From DASQFI01 sp035633215 (GTDB lineage: Bacteria; Acidobacteriota; Vicinamibacteria; Vicinamibacterales; SCN-69-37): 58,768 bases of DNA. Position 1 is the stretch's first letter, and every line of letters begins with the position of its first letter. Shown here in pieces: positions 57,021-58,768 of this stretch. A program made the position numbers and the translations under genes. The notes under the pieces are model-generated. The model was not told where the DNA came from. It did not search any database and saw nothing but the letters and a program-made list of their open reading frames with translations. The stretch is from NCBI GenBank assembly GCA_035633215.1, contig DASQFI010000051.1, forward strand, positions 1 to 58,768. Reading direction: 5' to 3'.

Positions 57021-58768
57021 ATGTTGCTTCGACATCGACGTCAGGCGTTTGCGTGGATCGTTGCCGCGATGGCTGGAGGTGCGCTCGCGGCGGCCGGCGG
57101 CCGGGTAGGGGCGCAGACGCCCGCGAAGCGGGCCCTCACGATCGAGGATTACTACAAAGTCCAGTCGGTCGGCGGTCCGAATTTCTCGCCTGACAGCCGC
57201 TGGATTCTGTTTTCAGTGTCGACGCGGGTCGAGGCCGATCAGGGCACCAAGTCCGAGTCGTACGTCGTGCCGGTTGATGGCGCCGCCGCCCCGAAGCGGA
57301 TCCAGCACGAAGGCGCCGACGTGACCGGCGCGGCCTGGACGCCCACGGGACAGCTGCGCTACACGGCGGCCGGCAGTCAATGGACGATCGATCCCGCCAA
57401 TCCGTCCGCGGCGCCCGTGCGGGGCGACGCGCAGGCCGCCGCGGGAGGACGCGGCGCCGGGCGCGCTGGCGGTGGTCGAGGTGGCGGCCGCGGCGGCGAT
57501 CCCGGCGGAGGGGGCGGTGGCACGCCCAGCCCGGACGGCACGTTCACGATCATCCTGCGGGACAAGTCCGAGACGCGGCCCACGTCGCCGGCGCTCTCCG
57601 ACTTCGAGAAGCGTCACGAAGAGCGCTTCCGCGGCGTCACGTTCGACTGGATGGAATTCCAGCGCGACGGCCAGCCGTTTCCCGCGCCCAATCCAAATCT
57701 CCGCACGGCGCAGCAGGTCGTCCTGCAGGGCGCCGACGGCACTGCGCCGCGCGTGCTCGTCGATCAGGATCTGCGTCCGGCCAACATCGCGTGGCGGCCC
57801 GACGGCAAGATGATCGCGTTCGTCGCCGATCCCGACTGGCGCGACGAAATCAAGTACGAGAGCCCCGATCTCTGGGTGGTGTCGACGGACGATGGGAAGG
57901 TGGCGCGCCTGACGAACGACGGGTACGTCTACAGCGACGTCGAATTCTCGCCGGACGGCAAGTTCCTGTCGCATGCGCGGACGTTCGGCACCGACATGAT
58001 CATCCAGCAGAAGCTCAATCACGGCGGCCCGCGGGATCTGTACGTGCGGCCGATGGGGCTGAAGGACGAGATCAACGTCACCGCGAAATGGGATCTGGAG
58101 CCGGGTGATTCGCGCTGGTCGCCCGACAGCAAGTACATGTACTTCACGGCGGCCACCGGCGGCGAGACGCATCTGTTCCGCGTCGCGGCACCCGGCACGG
58201 CGACGTCCACGAGCGGCGCCAACAGCGGCGTCGAGCAAATCACGAAGGGCGAGCGTCGCATCAACTCCCTGACCTACAACCGGGACTTCACGAAGATCGC
58301 TTTCACGGTCGGCGTGCACGACAGTCCGGGCGACGTGTACGTCGCCAACATCGACGGGTCCGGCGAGCGGCGGCTGAGCGACATCCACCAGGGTTTCGTC
58401 AAGGAAGTCGCGCTCGGACCGACGGAGCGGCTGCGGTGGAAGAGCTACGACGGCACACCGATCGAGGGCTGGCTGACGCACCCGTACGGCTATGACCGCG
58501 CGCGCGGGCCATATCCGTTGATCGTCTTCAGCCACGGCGGGCCGCACGCGGCCACCGGCTACAGCTTCGACTTCAAGAAGCAGTTCTTCGCGGCCAACGG
58601 CTACTTCGTGCTGGACACGAACTTCCGCAGCTCGACCGGCTACGGCGACGCATTCAAGTGGGCGACGTGGGGCGCGTGGGGCGACAAAGACGGCCAGGAT
58701 GTGATGTCGGGCGTCGACGCGGCCATCAAGGCGTACCCGATCGATCCGAAGCGCGTCGGCCACACCGG
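57021..58768 (+). CDS. Exported S9-family peptidase (prolyl oligopeptidase-like), 3' end outside the window
   Basis: ATG 57021 behind GAGCGAGGTCCCC; the frame is open to the end (582 codons). Signal peptide AFAWIVAAMAGGALAAAGG. The N-terminal part is a WD40-like beta-propeller (NFSPDSRWILFSVSTRVEAD, NIAWRPDGKMIAFVADPDWR, DVEFSPDGKFLSHARTFGTD) with a very Gly/Arg-rich insertion around residues 135-175. The catalytic domain begins at ERLRWKSYDGTPIEGWLTHP and has PYPLIVFSHGGPHAATGYSF and FRSSTGYGDAFKWATWGAWG (the S9 pre-nucleophile motifs). The Ser of G-G-S-Y-G-G should lie just past the window end. Oligopeptide breakdown in the periplasm. Confidence 0.92.
   Translation, partial: MLLRHRRQAFAWIVAAMAGGALAAAGGRVGAQTPAKRALTIEDYYKVQSVGGPNFSPDSRWILFSVSTRVEADQGTKSESYVVPVDGAAAPKRIQHEGADVTGAAWTPTGQLRYTAAGSQWTIDPANPSAAPVRGDAQAAAGGRGAGRAGGGRGGGRGGDPGGGGGGTPSPDGTFTIILRDKSETRPTSPALSDFEKRHEERFRGVTFDWMEFQRDGQPFPAPNPNLRTAQQVVLQGADGTAPRVLVDQDLRPANIAWRPDGKMIAFVADPDWRDEIKYESPDLWVVSTDDGKVARLTNDGYVYSDVEFSPDGKFLSHARTFGTDMIIQQKLNHGGPRDLYVRPMGLKDEINVTAKWDLEPGDSRWSPDSKYMYFTAATGGETHLFRVAAPGTATSTSGANSGVEQITKGERRINSLTYNRDFTKIAFTVGVHDSPGDVYVANIDGSGERRLSDIHQGFVKEVALGPTERLRWKSYDGTPIEGWLTHPYGYDRARGPYPLIVFSHGGPHAATGYSFDFKKQFFAANGYFVLDTNFRSSTGYGDAFKWATWGAWGDKDGQDVMSGVDAAIKAYPIDPKRVGHT

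Noticed and set aside
1..58768. tRNA, rRNA, riboswitch, integrase or prophage genes
   Set aside because: None seen on reading; a covariance-model scan was not possible, so small structured RNAs could have been missed.

Overview
The window is a GC-rich (roughly two-thirds G+C), densely coded bacterial chromosome segment. Gene content points to Acidobacteriota, probably a Vicinamibacteria-like lineage: secreted TPR and PQQ-type propeller proteins, an S9 peptidase, a tandem-domain ThyX, an hpnCDE squalene route, a fused FeS/NrfD subunit next to a large molybdopterin enzyme, and many short palindromic or 'word-like' intergenic repeats. This assignment is inference from gene style; no rRNA or other marker is present. 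I saw no tRNA, rRNA, CRISPR array, integrase, transposase or prophage.

Layout. 1-3.8 kb: end of a GcvT-like gene, a secreted small protein, a desaturase fused to a Rossmann-like domain, and a membrane sulfatase-fold enzyme. 3.9-14.3 kb: metabolic singletons (VOC protein, M24 peptidase, Rieske oxygenase, two APC permeases, histidine phosphatase, PQQ propeller, ankyrin protein, PanE-like reductase). 14.3-15.0 kb: a 700-bp gene-free block built from two inverted copies of one repeat. 15.0-18.1 kb: TPR protein and a TauE/DUF1634 export pair. 18.2-30.8 kb: a minus-strand block with a molybdopterin oxidoreductase and its FeS/NrfD partner, a cupredoxin, an SNF2 helicase-Eco57I methyltransferase pair (candidate defence or modification module), Smr and QueF. 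31-35 kb: HU, then lpd, E2 and lipB, a lipoyl-enzyme cluster. 35-42.8 kb: degenerate LDH/MDH-like protein, SDR, MFS exporter, threonine dehydratase, MBL hydrolase, GT-C-like membrane protein, FHA, PntA. 42.9-49.3 kb: secreted alpha/beta hydrolase, YgfZ, cytochrome c/beta-barrel plus cupredoxin pair, MutT-MutY, PduO. 49.3-57 kb: hpnC-hpnD-hpnE, thiI, an LacD-type aldolase, def, thyX. The window ends inside an S9 peptidase.

Most interesting observation: three copies (16870-16968, 40153-40252, 45699-45798) of a 99-100 bp palindromic element with ends GAGCCGTTCTCA. Each copy is flanked by a direct 2-bp duplication, and in each case removing the element and one duplicate leaves a GCNNGC site. Two copies lie inside genes and add exactly 102 bp (34 stop-free codons). 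Removing the one in the cytochrome gene rebuilds an ordinary signal peptide; the third copy split a start-codon region. This looks like a small mobile element that tolerates or exploits insertion inside proteins, in the manner of Rickettsia palindromic elements.

Second theme: many gene borders carry short-period degenerate repeats (AATCTG, AAGGCA, AAGGGC, AAGCC, AAAGGCG, GGTGAAGGACATGAAG words). Several extend into signal peptides or C-termini. In addition, a 54-bp motif (51/54 identical) sits just upstream of two unrelated start codons in the same orientation.
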